Shown in pieces: positions 1-7,510 of a stretch of DNA of 49,978 nucleotides. The position numbers were made by a program, and so were the translations under genes. Numbering within the stretch: position 1 is the first letter of the stretch; each line of letters opens with the position of its first letter. The notes under the pieces are model-generated. The model did no database searches, was not told the DNA's origin, and was given only the letters and a program-made list of their open reading frames with translations. The DNA is taken from the NCBI GenBank assembly GCA_945861975.1, contig CAMAXD010000008.1:1-49978 (forward strand). The letters run 5' to 3'. Origin of the DNA: Candidatus Kuenenia stuttgartensis. GTDB lineage: Bacteria; Planctomycetota; Planctomycetia; Planctomycetales; Planctomycetaceae.

Positions 1-145
1 GTTCATTTTGTTACGGACTGGTCATTTAACTCCAGTTGCTCTCCACCCTGCCTCACGGCAACGCAGTTACTCTTGTTGTTCAGGCTGGTAACGTTCGCCT
101 GGAAGGGACTTTCACCCTCCTGATCAAACGCCTTCACAGGCGCAC
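1..145 (-). mobile_element. 5' end of a group II intron (partial, runs off the left edge)
   Basis: Read on the minus strand, the segment opens with GTGCG at 145-141, the GUGYG start of group II introns. It then shows the domain I hallmark GGGTGAAAGTCCC at 117-105, followed by further text of the kind seen in domain I (GTTACCAGCC, then GGTGGAGAGCAACTGGAG). Just upstream, 177-168 and 157-148 form a 10-bp stem with three G-U pairs and a 10-nt loop. Only two bases (TA) separate this stem from the intron start. Insertion right after a stem-loop is the known habit of bacterial group IIC introns. The reverse transcriptase of domain IV, domains V and VI and the 3' end would lie left of the window. 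No protein was used for this call. The exact class is an inference. Confidence 0.75.
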
Positions 146-158
146 TAGCGACAGCAGT

Positions 159-749
159 TCATCCTGCCTGCCACCGCTTGATCGCCTCGATCGGCCAAAC
201 GAGCATCAGGACATTCAGGATCAGGCAATCTCGGATCGTGATCAGAAGAATTAGCTCCGTCAGCAGGAAGAACACCCTCGAACGACGAAAGCCCAGCAAT
301 CGTGCCAGCAGGTATCCAGCAATGCAGGCGATGAGGTCTCCTAAAGAATTGATGACCGAATCACCACAGTAGTCTTTGGAGATAGTCGCTGCTCGATAGC
401 GTTCGATGATCGCCGGGGAGTTCTCCAGAATTTCCCAGCCTGCTTCCAGAACCACAGCTGTCAGAAAACGACTCGGTTCCGATACCCTCCGCAGCAGCCA
501 ATACAACAGCCCGCACAAGATGACGCCGTGCAAGACATGAGTCAACGAGTATGGATCGATGAAGTGCTGGGAATTGTGTGACGACCAGATGTCCCAGGAC
601 CAGGGGGACAGTCCGCCACATTTGCACCACAACGGCTGGCCCATAAGATGGAGGATGATGGCCATCGCCATACTGACCGCGACAGTGCTCAATCGCAAAC
701 GCCGAGAATCGGTGGTGGCGATCTCCGTCTGTTGATCTTCTGTCAGCAT
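159..749 (-). CDS. DUF2585 (UPF0314) family membrane protein
   Basis: This is a 196-residue protein with four or five hydrophobic segments, at about 22-38, 70-88, 97-106, 135-153 and 158-187. It carries the signature pieces of the DUF2585 family: HNSQHFIDPYS around residue 58, EAGWEILENSP at about 102-112, and DYCGDSVINSLGD at about 127-138. The role of this inner-membrane family is unknown. The start has AAGGG about 11 bases upstream. Its stop codon lies in the loop of the stem-loop that precedes the group II intron, so the insertion sits 13 bases past the stop and leaves the protein intact. The neighbouring DUF72 gene on the same strand is 47 bases away. Confidence 0.8.
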   Translation of the reverse strand: MLTEDQQTEIATTDSRRLRLSTVAVSMAMAIILHLMGQPLWCKCGGLSPWSWDIWSSHNSQHFIDPYSLTHVLHGVILCGLLYWLLRRVSEPSRFLTAVVLEAGWEILENSPAIIERYRAATISKDYCGDSVINSLGDLIACIAGYLLARLLGFRRSRVFFLLTELILLITIRDCLILNVLMLVWPIEAIKRWQAG

Positions 750-796
750 ACGTGTCGGCCCTTTGTCAAAACTGCGATAGTGAATTTGTGAAGAAA

Positions 797-1687
797 TTAG
801 AACAAGGTTTTCTGACTTCGCATATTCGTCGCCACTTCTTCTCCGGGCCAGGCAGGCATCTCGGGCACAATTTCATCGTACTGCCGAATGGCGTTGTGCA
901 TCCGTCGAGCGAAGTCGGGAGCGAACTTGTCGTCGGGGGCGTGAGTAAAGATGAACGGATTGAGGCCCTGACGAATCCAGTCGGCGATCACCGGAGCCCA
1001 TTCGTTAATCCATGGCGTCACGTCATCCAGATTGTTCCGTCCGACGATGCGTAGAAACGGATGTTCGCCGGTGACGGTTTTCCGAATCGGTGTCTTTGGC
1101 TTGCGAGACTGTGAGATCCTCTCGATTTCATCGGCCGGTGGCTTTGAATACAGGCAGCGGCTGTCGAAAAGGACTTTGTCCATGCGAAGTTCTCGCAGCA
1201 GATCATCCAGCCAGAGTTCGTTAGTCCCCGAGTCGTACCAGTCGAAATGTCGCACTTCGACAGCCCACGGCATGTACGTCGGAAGGACTCGCAGGAAATC
1301 TTCAAGGACATCACGTTCGCCTGGAGAAAAGTCCGGCGGCAATTGCAAAAACGACGGGCCAAGGCATTGATGCACGCCCAGCACATCAGCGACTTCGATA
1401 AATGCTTTCAGCTCTGTACTCGCATTTCGAAGTCGCTTGTCGTGGGAGATTGATCGGGGCATCTTCAGAGAGAACTGAAATCCCTTCGCGACCGATTCAG
1501 CCCAGCGCTTCGCCGTGTCCATATTCGGCAGAGCATAGAACGTGCTGTTGCCTTCGACAGTGTGAAAGATCTTCGAATACTGCCCCAGCCAGTCGGCTCT
1601 GGGAGCCTTCGCCGTATACAGCGAGCCTCGCCAATGATCGCAGGCCCAGACGGGACAGCCAAGATAGAGGGGATTCGAGGCAGACAT
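797..1687 (-). CDS. DUF72 (YecE-like) TIM-barrel protein
   Basis: This 296-residue protein matches the DUF72/YecE family. Near the N-terminus it has YLGCPVWACDHWRGSLY, then EGNSTFYALP at about 45-54 and KGFQFSLKMPRSISHDKRL at about 68-86. A central FLQLPPDFSP and AVEVRHFDWYD follow, and FIFTHAPDD lies near the C-terminus. Length is close to the usual 240-300 residues. The family adopts a TIM-barrel fold and its biochemical role is not established. No strong ribosome binding site is visible before the ATG, but the conserved N-terminal strand begins right after it, so an upstream start is unlikely. It is probably not tightly coupled to the gene on either side. Confidence 0.85.
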   Translation of the reverse strand: MSASNPLYLGCPVWACDHWRGSLYTAKAPRADWLGQYSKIFHTVEGNSTFYALPNMDTAKRWAESVAKGFQFSLKMPRSISHDKRLRNASTELKAFIEVADVLGVHQCLGPSFLQLPPDFSPGERDVLEDFLRVLPTYMPWAVEVRHFDWYDSGTNELWLDDLLRELRMDKVLFDSRCLYSKPPADEIERISQSRKPKTPIRKTVTGEHPFLRIVGRNNLDDVTPWINEWAPVIADWIRQGLNPFIFTHAPDDKFAPDFARRMHNAIRQYDEIVPEMPAWPGEEVATNMRSQKTLF

Positions 1688-1743
1688 GATGAAGAATCAA
1701 CCGCATCAGAAAACCGGAGATGAAAACGATGGTCGAAATGCTT

Positions 1744-2337
1744 TCAACCGTCAGGATCATCCAACAGCTCTCTGAGCCGCGTCGATAACTCACCCGAGTA
1801 ACGCTCACACCAGGATTCATCAATCAGTCCGATGGAGATCATATCCAAAATATGCACCTGATCTTTACGTCGAAATGACGTCAGCTTCATCCGCACCAGT
1901 GATTCCAGAGGAAGAGTCTTTGCCGACTGGATCACTTCGAACGGCTCCACATTCGGAACAGGTTCAGGGTACTCTTCTCGCACCTTCTCCCCCGCGAAGA
2001 TCACATGTACCGCATCGCGGGCCCCTGCATGGGGACCATCCAGAAACATGCTGACGGCTGCAGAGTGGCGATAGAGAAAACCGGCCTGCTCAAGGACTTC
2101 AATGGCTCGGGGCAAATCGCTTCGATTGAGAATAATGTCGACATCACGAGTATTCCGGACAACGGATTCATCTACCTGAGCGACCCAGAACTGAACCGCG
2201 TTTCCGCCGATCACAGCATAAGGGACCTCCGCGGCATTCAGCGCTTGCGTCACTCGGCGAAGTCGATCCTTGACGATTTCCACAGCTCGCTCAATCCGTT
2301 CCCAAAGGGCATCACCCGTATATTTTACCGGAATCAT
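1744..2337 (-). CDS. Nucleotidyltransferase-fold protein (AbiEii / DUF6036-like)
   Basis: The 197-residue product has the core of a minimal nucleotidyltransferase fold: VIGGNAVQFW at about 42-51, then NTRDVDIIL at 62-70 with the two metal-binding Asp residues. A later LPLESLVRMKLTSFRRKDQVHILDMI segment is typical of AbiEii-type and DUF6036 proteins. I chose the ATG at 2337 because GAGGTGA stands 4 bases before it. An in-frame ATG 18 bases further upstream has no such site. Relatives include toxins of type IV toxin-antitoxin pairs and stand-alone tRNA- or antibiotic-modifying enzymes. No antitoxin-like gene (AbiEi, wHTH) adjoins it, so a toxin role is not supported. The substrate is unknown. 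Confidence 0.7.
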   Translation of the reverse strand: MIPVKYTGDALWERIERAVEIVKDRLRRVTQALNAAEVPYAVIGGNAVQFWVAQVDESVVRNTRDVDIILNRSDLPRAIEVLEQAGFLYRHSAAVSMFLDGPHAGARDAVHVIFAGEKVREEYPEPVPNVEPFEVIQSAKTLPLESLVRMKLTSFRRKDQVHILDMISIGLIDESWCERYSGELSTRLRELLDDPDG

Positions 2338-2536
2338 TTCGTCACCTCGGACCATACGATACCAGTCACTTCGCCAGAACCAAACGTCTTCACAGAAGAA
2401 TTATCTCACTTCGGACCGCGATGATGCCTGAACAAGGCCTGCTCCGCTACATGTCTGAAGTAACAGTGGCTATACTCCCCTGATCTGTTGTTTCTCGATC
2501 TGACATCCAACACATCCCACGGCGGGGAGATTTCTG
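2338..2536 (+). promoter_or_regulatory. Divergent intergenic region with a possible -10 box for the glmM-like gene
   Basis: This 199-bp spacer separates the minus-strand nucleotidyltransferase gene from the plus-strand mutase gene, so it should hold promoters in both directions. TATACT at 2471-2476 resembles a -10 hexamer for the plus strand. No convincing -35 box lies 16-18 bases before it. GGGGAG at 2524-2529, 7 bases ahead of the GTG at 2537, is a good ribosome binding site. Nothing else recognisable was seen. Confidence 0.3.
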
Positions 2537-3898
2537 GTGGCCACTCGAATTCTAAGCATTTCCGGTCTGCGCGGCATTGTTGGTGATGGACTTGATCCGG
2601 TTTACGTTTCACGCTTTGCGGCGGCATTGGGAACCATCTTCTGCGGCGGAAAAGTTGTCGTGGCAAGAGACGGCCGATCGACCGGCCCCATGCTTCATCA
2701 GGCCGTGGTCTCGGGATTGCTCGCCACCGGTTGCGAAGTGTTGGATGCGGATGTCTGCACGACTCCAACCTGCGGTGTTCTCGTCAAACATTACCAGGCG
2801 GCTGGAGGTCTGCAAATTACGGCCAGCCACAATCCCATTGAATGGAACGGCCTGAAGCCATTTGCTCCGGATGGCTCTGTCTTCAATAAGGATCTCGGAC
2901 AGCAGTTGATCAACATACTTGAAACAGACGCGATCGCCTGGAAAAACTGGTCCGGCATCGGCAAAGTGACAAAACTAGTTGATCCTTCAAAGCCGCATAT
3001 CGACAAGGTCCTTTCACTGGTCGATGTGGAAGCAATTCGCAAGAAGAAATACCGAGTTGTCCTCGACTGCAATCATGGCTCGGGTGCTACTTGCGGACCA
3101 CGCCTGCTGGAAGCATTGGGCTGTGAAGTGGTCGTTCTGGGCGGAACTCCGGATGGTCGCTTCGAACACATTCCTGAACCCACCGAAAAGAATCTCGGCG
3201 ACCTTTGTCGAGCCGTGGTTCAGCATAAAGCCCACGCTGGTTTTGCTCAGGACCCTGACGCAGACCGCATGGCGATCGTCGATGGCGACGGCCGCTACAT
3301 AGGCGAAGAACTGACTCTGGCCCTTGCTGCCGATTTTGTGCTTGAGCGTCGTAAAGGTCCGTTCGTCGTCAATGGGTCCACCAGTCGAGTCACCGCTGAC
3401 ATCGCCGCCAAACATGGCTGCCAATTCCATCGCAGTTATGTCGGGGAAGCTCATGTGTGTGCCAAGATGAGATCTGTGCAGGCAGTGCTTGGCGGTGAAG
3501 GAAACGGCGGCGTCATCGAGCCAGCCGTTGGTTACGTTCGTGACAGTTTGGTCTCGATGGCCTATGTGTTAGCAGGCATGACGGACAAGAAGAAGACTTT
3601 GGCGAAGTGGGCCGATTCTTTGCCGTTCTACACCATCGTCAAAGATAAAATCACCTGCCCGGCGAATGCTGTTCCCGCAGCTTGTGATGCTCTTCGAAAA
3701 GCCTTCCCCGACGCCGAAGCCCGCGACGGAGACGGTCTGCGACTCGACTGGTCCGATCGTTGGGTCCAGGTCCGAGCCAGCAACACCGAACCAATCATCC
3801 GTATCATCGCCGAAGCTCCCGAGACCAAAGATGCGGTGAAACTGATCGATCAATCAATGAAGATTGTGGCGGAAGCGGTGAAGCCGTTTGTAAGTTAA
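2537..3898 (+). CDS. glmM: Phosphoglucosamine mutase / phosphohexomutase
   Basis: This 453-residue enzyme of the alpha-D-phosphohexomutase superfamily most likely interconverts glucosamine-6-phosphate and glucosamine-1-phosphate in the cytoplasm, on the way to UDP-GlcNAc. All four functional loops are visible: the phosphoserine loop ITASHNP with catalytic Ser97, the Mg-binding DPDADR at 239-244, the sugar-binding GGEGNGG at 319-325, and the phosphate-binding RASNTEP at 413-419. The N-terminal SISGLRGIVGDGL and the RASNTEP loop resemble archaeal-type GlmM and PMM/PGM proteins more than E. coli GlmM (RxSGTEP). A phosphomannomutase or phosphoglucomutase activity is therefore the main alternative. 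The start is GTG with GGGGAG 7 bases upstream. Two more sugar-related genes follow on the same strand. Confidence 0.75.
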   Translation: MATRILSISGLRGIVGDGLDPVYVSRFAAALGTIFCGGKVVVARDGRSTGPMLHQAVVSGLLATGCEVLDADVCTTPTCGVLVKHYQAAGGLQITASHNPIEWNGLKPFAPDGSVFNKDLGQQLINILETDAIAWKNWSGIGKVTKLVDPSKPHIDKVLSLVDVEAIRKKKYRVVLDCNHGSGATCGPRLLEALGCEVVVLGGTPDGRFEHIPEPTEKNLGDLCRAVVQHKAHAGFAQDPDADRMAIVDGDGRYIGEELTLALAADFVLERRKGPFVVNGSTSRVTADIAAKHGCQFHRSYVGEAHVCAKMRSVQAVLGGEGNGGVIEPAVGYVRDSLVSMAYVLAGMTDKKKTLAKWADSLPFYTIVKDKITCPANAVPAACDALRKAFPDAEARDGDGLRLDWSDRWVQVRASNTEPIIRIIAEAPETKDAVKLIDQSMKIVAEAVKPFVS

Positions 3899-3899
3899 T

Positions 3900-4043
3900 G
3901 TGGTGCTACGCCACAGTGTGATTCAAAACAAGCATTCCGGCTGGCCGATTTTTGCTGAAATGATTGTCAAGAAAGGTCCGTTCCGTGACATTACGGGAGC
4001 TGATTATCCTGACAATCCGAATGCTTCGCTGACTGAATCGTGA
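3900..4043 (+). pseudogene. Short ORF, possible 3' remnant of a decayed gene
   Basis: A frame starting with GTG codons at 3900 or 3903 reads 47 codons to a TGA at 4041-4043. Its second half (GWPIFAEMIVKKGPF, then DITGADYPDNPNASL) looks like real protein in composition. The first codons fall inside a small inverted repeat, TGTGG at 3899-3903 with CCACA at 3911-3915. No ribosome binding site precedes either GTG. I do not recognise the family. It could be a small gene, the tail of a truncated gene, or chance. Confidence 0.25.
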
Positions 4044-4100
4044 CTAAACTCCACACGGAGGGCTTTTCGAACGGCCCTGCCGCTCGCCTTGAGGAACACA

Positions 4101-5432
4101 ATGCAAAATCATAAGTACGTCGAACGTTTCGTTAACTTGCTGGATCCGAAGAATAACACGATCTTCAACATGTCGGTTGAAGAAGCGACAGCGCGATTGG
4201 GGTCGGGAGATCCTGCGAAAGTCCGCGAGATTGATGGGCAATTTGCTCTTGTGCACCAGAACGGGCACATCATCAGAATGGCTCGATCAATCGGTCGGCC
4301 GATGCGATATTTTCTGGCCAAGCAGGTGGCCGGACCTTGCCTCATCGTTGCCGAGCGTATTGATGAAATCGCTGCATGGCTGAAGAAAGAAGGCTTGGAC
4401 GAACAGTTTCATCCATCGTATACCCGCATGGTGCCCGCTCATCATATTCAGGAACTGGCACTGATTGGCTGCCCGGACCCAAGTCCAGGCTGCGTGCGAT
4501 TCTTCACGCCGGAACGCAACAAGCTCAGCAACAATCTGGATGAAATTGGTTACGCTTATATTGCCGCGATGCAACAAGAGGTCTACCGCTGGCTGGACCA
4601 AATCCCCACGACAGAACCCATCGGAGTGCTCTTCAGCGGCGGCATCGACAGCGGCGCGGTATTCCTGGCGATCTATGATGCCTTACTGAAGCGTGGAGAA
4701 TCGCCGGGACGGCTCAAGGCGTTCACGCTGTCACTGGATTCGCGAGGCCAGGACGCAGCGCAGGCTCACGAGTTCCTGTCGGCACTGGATCTCGGATTGT
4801 TTCTGGAAGTAATCGACGTGCCACAAAGTGCCATCGATTATCGCGAAGCCGTGCGAGTCATCGAAGACTACAAACCTCTCGACGTGCAATCGGCGGCCAT
4901 GTCGCTGGCTCTGTGCAAAGAGATTCGCAATCGATACCCGGAATGGATTTATCTGGCCGACGGCGATGGCGGCGATGAAAACATGAAGGATTATCCGATT
5001 GAAGAGAACAGCGAACTGACGATTCGTAGCGTGTTGAACAACCCCCTGCTCTACCATGAAGGCTGGGGAGTGAATGCCGTCAAACATTCTCTGACTTACA
5101 GCGGCGGCCAAAGCCGTGGCCATGTTCGATCCTGGGCGCCGGCAACCATGCTGGGCTTCCGCGGATTCAGTCCGTTCGCTTTGCCGAATGTGATTGAAGT
5201 GTCCGAGGGTATCCCGTTCATCGATCTTACCGATTGGCAACACGACAAGCTCTATCAGCTCAAAGGAGAAGTGGTACGTCGCGGGGTTGAACAGATCACA
5301 GGGCACACTATGCCTGTGTTTGAGAAACGCCGCTTTCAGAAAGGTGCCACTGAAGACTCAACCTTCGACGCGTTGTTTCCGAAAAATGAACTCCCCTATC
5401 GGCAGGCGTTTGCAGAGCTGTATGCACGCTAG
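4101..5432 (+). CDS. Asparagine-synthase-like ATP-dependent amide ligase with degenerate glutaminase domain
   Basis: The 443-residue protein has the two-domain plan of AsnB-type enzymes. Residues about 15-120 resemble the class II glutamine amidotransferase fold (REIDGQFALV at 42-51, AERIDEIAAWL at 84-94, MVPAHHIQEL at 110-119). They lack the N-terminal nucleophile Cys2: the protein begins MQNHKY. The C-terminal domain has the ATP pyrophosphatase loop SGGIDS at 179-184 and ADGDGGDE at 286-293, matching the region that binds the acyl-adenylate. It should therefore activate a carboxylate with ATP but cannot release ammonia from glutamine by the normal route. WbpS-type amidation of uronic acid sugars or beta-lactam-synthetase-like chemistry are precedents. 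I chose the ATG at 4101 because GAGGA lies 5 bases before it. An in-frame TTG at 4089 overlaps that site. Confidence 0.75.
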   Translation: MQNHKYVERFVNLLDPKNNTIFNMSVEEATARLGSGDPAKVREIDGQFALVHQNGHIIRMARSIGRPMRYFLAKQVAGPCLIVAERIDEIAAWLKKEGLDEQFHPSYTRMVPAHHIQELALIGCPDPSPGCVRFFTPERNKLSNNLDEIGYAYIAAMQQEVYRWLDQIPTTEPIGVLFSGGIDSGAVFLAIYDALLKRGESPGRLKAFTLSLDSRGQDAAQAHEFLSALDLGLFLEVIDVPQSAIDYREAVRVIEDYKPLDVQSAAMSLALCKEIRNRYPEWIYLADGDGGDENMKDYPIEENSELTIRSVLNNPLLYHEGWGVNAVKHSLTYSGGQSRGHVRSWAPATMLGFRGFSPFALPNVIEVSEGIPFIDLTDWQHDKLYQLKGEVVRRGVEQITGHTMPVFEKRRFQKGATEDSTFDALFPKNELPYRQAFAELYAR

Positions 5433-5451
5433 CGGCTTGTTGATTTAGCCG

Positions 5452-5472
5452 CCACCGACCCTGCGTCGGTGG
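5452..5472 (+). terminator. Hairpin after the Asn-synthase-like gene
   Basis: CCACCGAC at 5452-5459 and GTCGGTGG at 5465-5472 form a perfect 8-bp stem with a 5-nt loop, 19 bases past the stop codon. A short T-run (CTTTT) comes about 10 bases later, so it is only a moderate intrinsic terminator. The element resembles other palindromic intergenic repeats in this window and may be one of them. Confidence 0.45.
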
Positions 5473-5583
5473 TTTACCGGCTTTTGCACCAGCAAATTTA
5501 ATTAACAGGTCGCCAGCAACGAGCAGACCTATTTGACGGGACACCGAGGTCCCACCTGAAACTCTCCAGATCCAAGCCGCCCC

Positions 5584-6786
5584 ATGAAAAATTCAGGAGC
5601 CAAAGAGTACGCCGTTCTCAATGGTACGGTCGTACTGCCCGATCGACTGTTTGAGGATGGAATGGTCCGCTGGAAAGGGTCGTCTCTCGTCTCTGTCGGT
5701 AAACAACGCCGGCTGCCAAAGAGTGTGATACAGATTGATGCCGATGGCGGATTTATCTCACCAGGATTCATAGATATCCATGTTCACGGCGGAAACGGCG
5801 CCGACTTTATGGATGGCACTCCGGACGCCGTCCAAACAGCCTGCGAAGCTCACGCGCGGCACGGAACGACCACGATCTTTCCCACAACGACGACAGGCAG
5901 CTTTAAAAGCCTGATGGCCATGATTCAGGCTTCTGCGACGGTTCGCAAGAACTCAGCGAACTCATTCGTTCCCAACATCGCCGGAGTTCATCTCTACGGC
6001 CCATACTTTGCTGAAGACAAGGTCGGATGTCATTCGAAAGATGGCTGCCGTCCTCCAAAACTGAGCGAATACGAAAAGTACTTCGCCACAAAGATAATCC
6101 GCATCGCCACGTGCGCTGCTGAACTTCCAGGAGCATCAGACTTCTACGCATTGGCTCGTCGGAACAAGTGCCTTGTCACCTGCGGACATTCGAACTCCAG
6201 CTGGTCAGAAATGCAGACAGCGTTCAACGCGGGCATGAGACATGTTGACCACTTCTGGTGCGCGATGAGTTCTGTATCGTCGATGCGACAGCGGTTCAAT
6301 GTTCCCATGCAGGCCAGCATGGCGGAGTTCGTGCTGATGAATTCTGACATGAGCACCGAAGTCATCGCCGACGGCTGCCATCTGGCTCCGGAACTTCTGG
6401 AATTCGCCTATCGCATGAAGGGCGCGAATCGACTTTGCCTCGTCACGGATTGTAACCGCGCGCTGGATATGCCGCCGGGAGAATACCTCTTTGGGCACTC
6501 GACTGAAGGCACCAAATTCCGCAGCGATGGACGTGTGGGCTGGGCTCTGAATGGAAGTCTGGCCAGTTCCATTGTTGGCATGGACCACATGGTCCGACAC
6601 ATGAAAGCAAGCACATCAGCGAGCCTTCCCGATGTCATTCGAATGGCCAGCCTGACTCCAGCGGAACGAACAGGAATTTCACGCCAGACCGGAAGCCTTG
6701 AAACAGGAAAACAAGCGGACCTGCTGATTCTTGACTCAAAGCTGGCCGTTCAGAAAGTTGTTGTTCGAGGTCGACTCACTCATTGA
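5584..6786 (+). CDS. nagA: N-acetylglucosamine-6-phosphate deacetylase-like amidohydrolase
   Basis: This 400-residue cytoplasmic amidohydrolase resembles NagA, which removes acetate from GlcNAc-6-phosphate. The family features are in order: SPGFIDIHVHGG at 59-70, HARHGTTTIFPTTTTGS at 90-106, GHSNSSW with His202, a helix with His223 (DHFWCAM), DGCHLAPE with His266, and the catalytic Asp289 in LVTDCN. One key position differs. The metal-ligand Glu in the usual HLEGP is Tyr138 here (HLYGP), and the following loop (YFAEDKVGCH) is also unusual. It may use another ligand, act on another N-acetylated sugar, or have reduced activity. The gene ends 5 bases from the convergent sulfotransferase gene. 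With the mutase upstream it forms an amino-sugar block. Confidence 0.75.
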   Translation: MKNSGAKEYAVLNGTVVLPDRLFEDGMVRWKGSSLVSVGKQRRLPKSVIQIDADGGFISPGFIDIHVHGGNGADFMDGTPDAVQTACEAHARHGTTTIFPTTTTGSFKSLMAMIQASATVRKNSANSFVPNIAGVHLYGPYFAEDKVGCHSKDGCRPPKLSEYEKYFATKIIRIATCAAELPGASDFYALARRNKCLVTCGHSNSSWSEMQTAFNAGMRHVDHFWCAMSSVSSMRQRFNVPMQASMAEFVLMNSDMSTEVIADGCHLAPELLEFAYRMKGANRLCLVTDCNRALDMPPGEYLFGHSTEGTKFRSDGRVGWALNGSLASSIVGMDHMVRHMKASTSASLPDVIRMASLTPAERTGISRQTGSLETGKQADLLILDSKLAVQKVVVRGRLTH

Positions 6787-6791
6787 AATCT

Positions 6792-7484
6792 TCAGAATTG
6801 ATAGTCCCACAGCGAAAGCTCGCGACTGAACATGGCTTCAATCTTTTTGCGGCTGACGGAACCGATCAGCTCGGAATAGTGACGACGGTCCGTTCGATGT
6901 GCAGCCTTAGCCATGGGCAATTGCACTGATTCTGGAAGTCCAACAGCCTGACGGATCTCTTCCAGATCTGCACTCAGACTTTCGTAACGCCCAACTCTGT
7001 TCACACAGACGTTTCCCGTCGAGTCAGTGTAGACATCAATGCCGCGCTGAGTCAGCAGGTGGATCTCGGGGCCATCCAGAAACTCTGCAAGTGTTGGCCG
7101 CGGTTCCGACTTGTAACACCAGAAATAGAGCGAGATGACTCGATCAAACGGATTGCGTTCGAAACAAAACTTGTAGTAGTCGCTCCAGGTCTCTTCGCCA
7201 ATCAAGCCTCGTACTTCATGAGCCGGCATGTGGTTGTAGAACTTCTTTCTTCTGCCCAAAAAAATTGCACGCGTCAGTTCAACGGGACTGTGTTGTCCCA
7301 GAGGAACTCGATAATTCTGTGGGCCGCGATAGCCGAGACCTCGGCGAATCGCTTCGTCGGGCGCGGAGATCGACGTGATGATATCCTGCTCGCCGAGATA
7401 CTTCGAAAGAGCAATCTCGATGCTGGTGCCAGCCGTTTTTGCGGTCTTCAGAAAGATGAATCGGTACTTATGCGAGACGATCAT
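6792..7484 (-). CDS. Sulfotransferase family protein
   Basis: This 230-residue protein has the two PAPS-binding elements of the sulfotransferase family. The 5'-phosphosulfate loop is FLKTAKTAGTSIE (about 11-23), and the 3'-phosphate segment is CFERNPFDRVISLYFW (about 107-122). It probably transfers sulfate from PAPS to a carbohydrate hydroxyl, as related bacterial and animal carbohydrate sulfotransferases do. The ATG at 7484 was chosen because the conserved first strand (VSHKYRFIFLKTAKT) follows directly. An upstream in-frame start at 7562 would overlap the preceding gene by about 50 bases. It is the last gene of a minus-strand run and lies 26 bases after a second sulfotransferase. Confidence 0.8.
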   Translation of the reverse strand: MIVSHKYRFIFLKTAKTAGTSIEIALSKYLGEQDIITSISAPDEAIRRGLGYRGPQNYRVPLGQHSPVELTRAIFLGRRKKFYNHMPAHEVRGLIGEETWSDYYKFCFERNPFDRVISLYFWCYKSEPRPTLAEFLDGPEIHLLTQRGIDVYTDSTGNVCVNRVGRYESLSADLEEIRQAVGLPESVQLPMAKAAHRTDRRHYSELIGSVSRKKIEAMFSRELSLWDYQF

Positions 7485-7510
7485 GGACGCATTCGGGGCA
7501 TGGTAGTTCT

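Noticed and set aside
36-254. Open plus-strand frame of 72 codons at the left edge
   Set aside because: It runs antisense to the group II intron end and into the DUF2585 gene. The coding-like text comes from conserved intron sequence.
1744-2337. Toxin-antitoxin or phage-defence system
   Set aside because: The nucleotidyltransferase-fold gene stands alone. No AbiEi-like or wHTH antitoxin adjoins it, and no other defence gene was seen.
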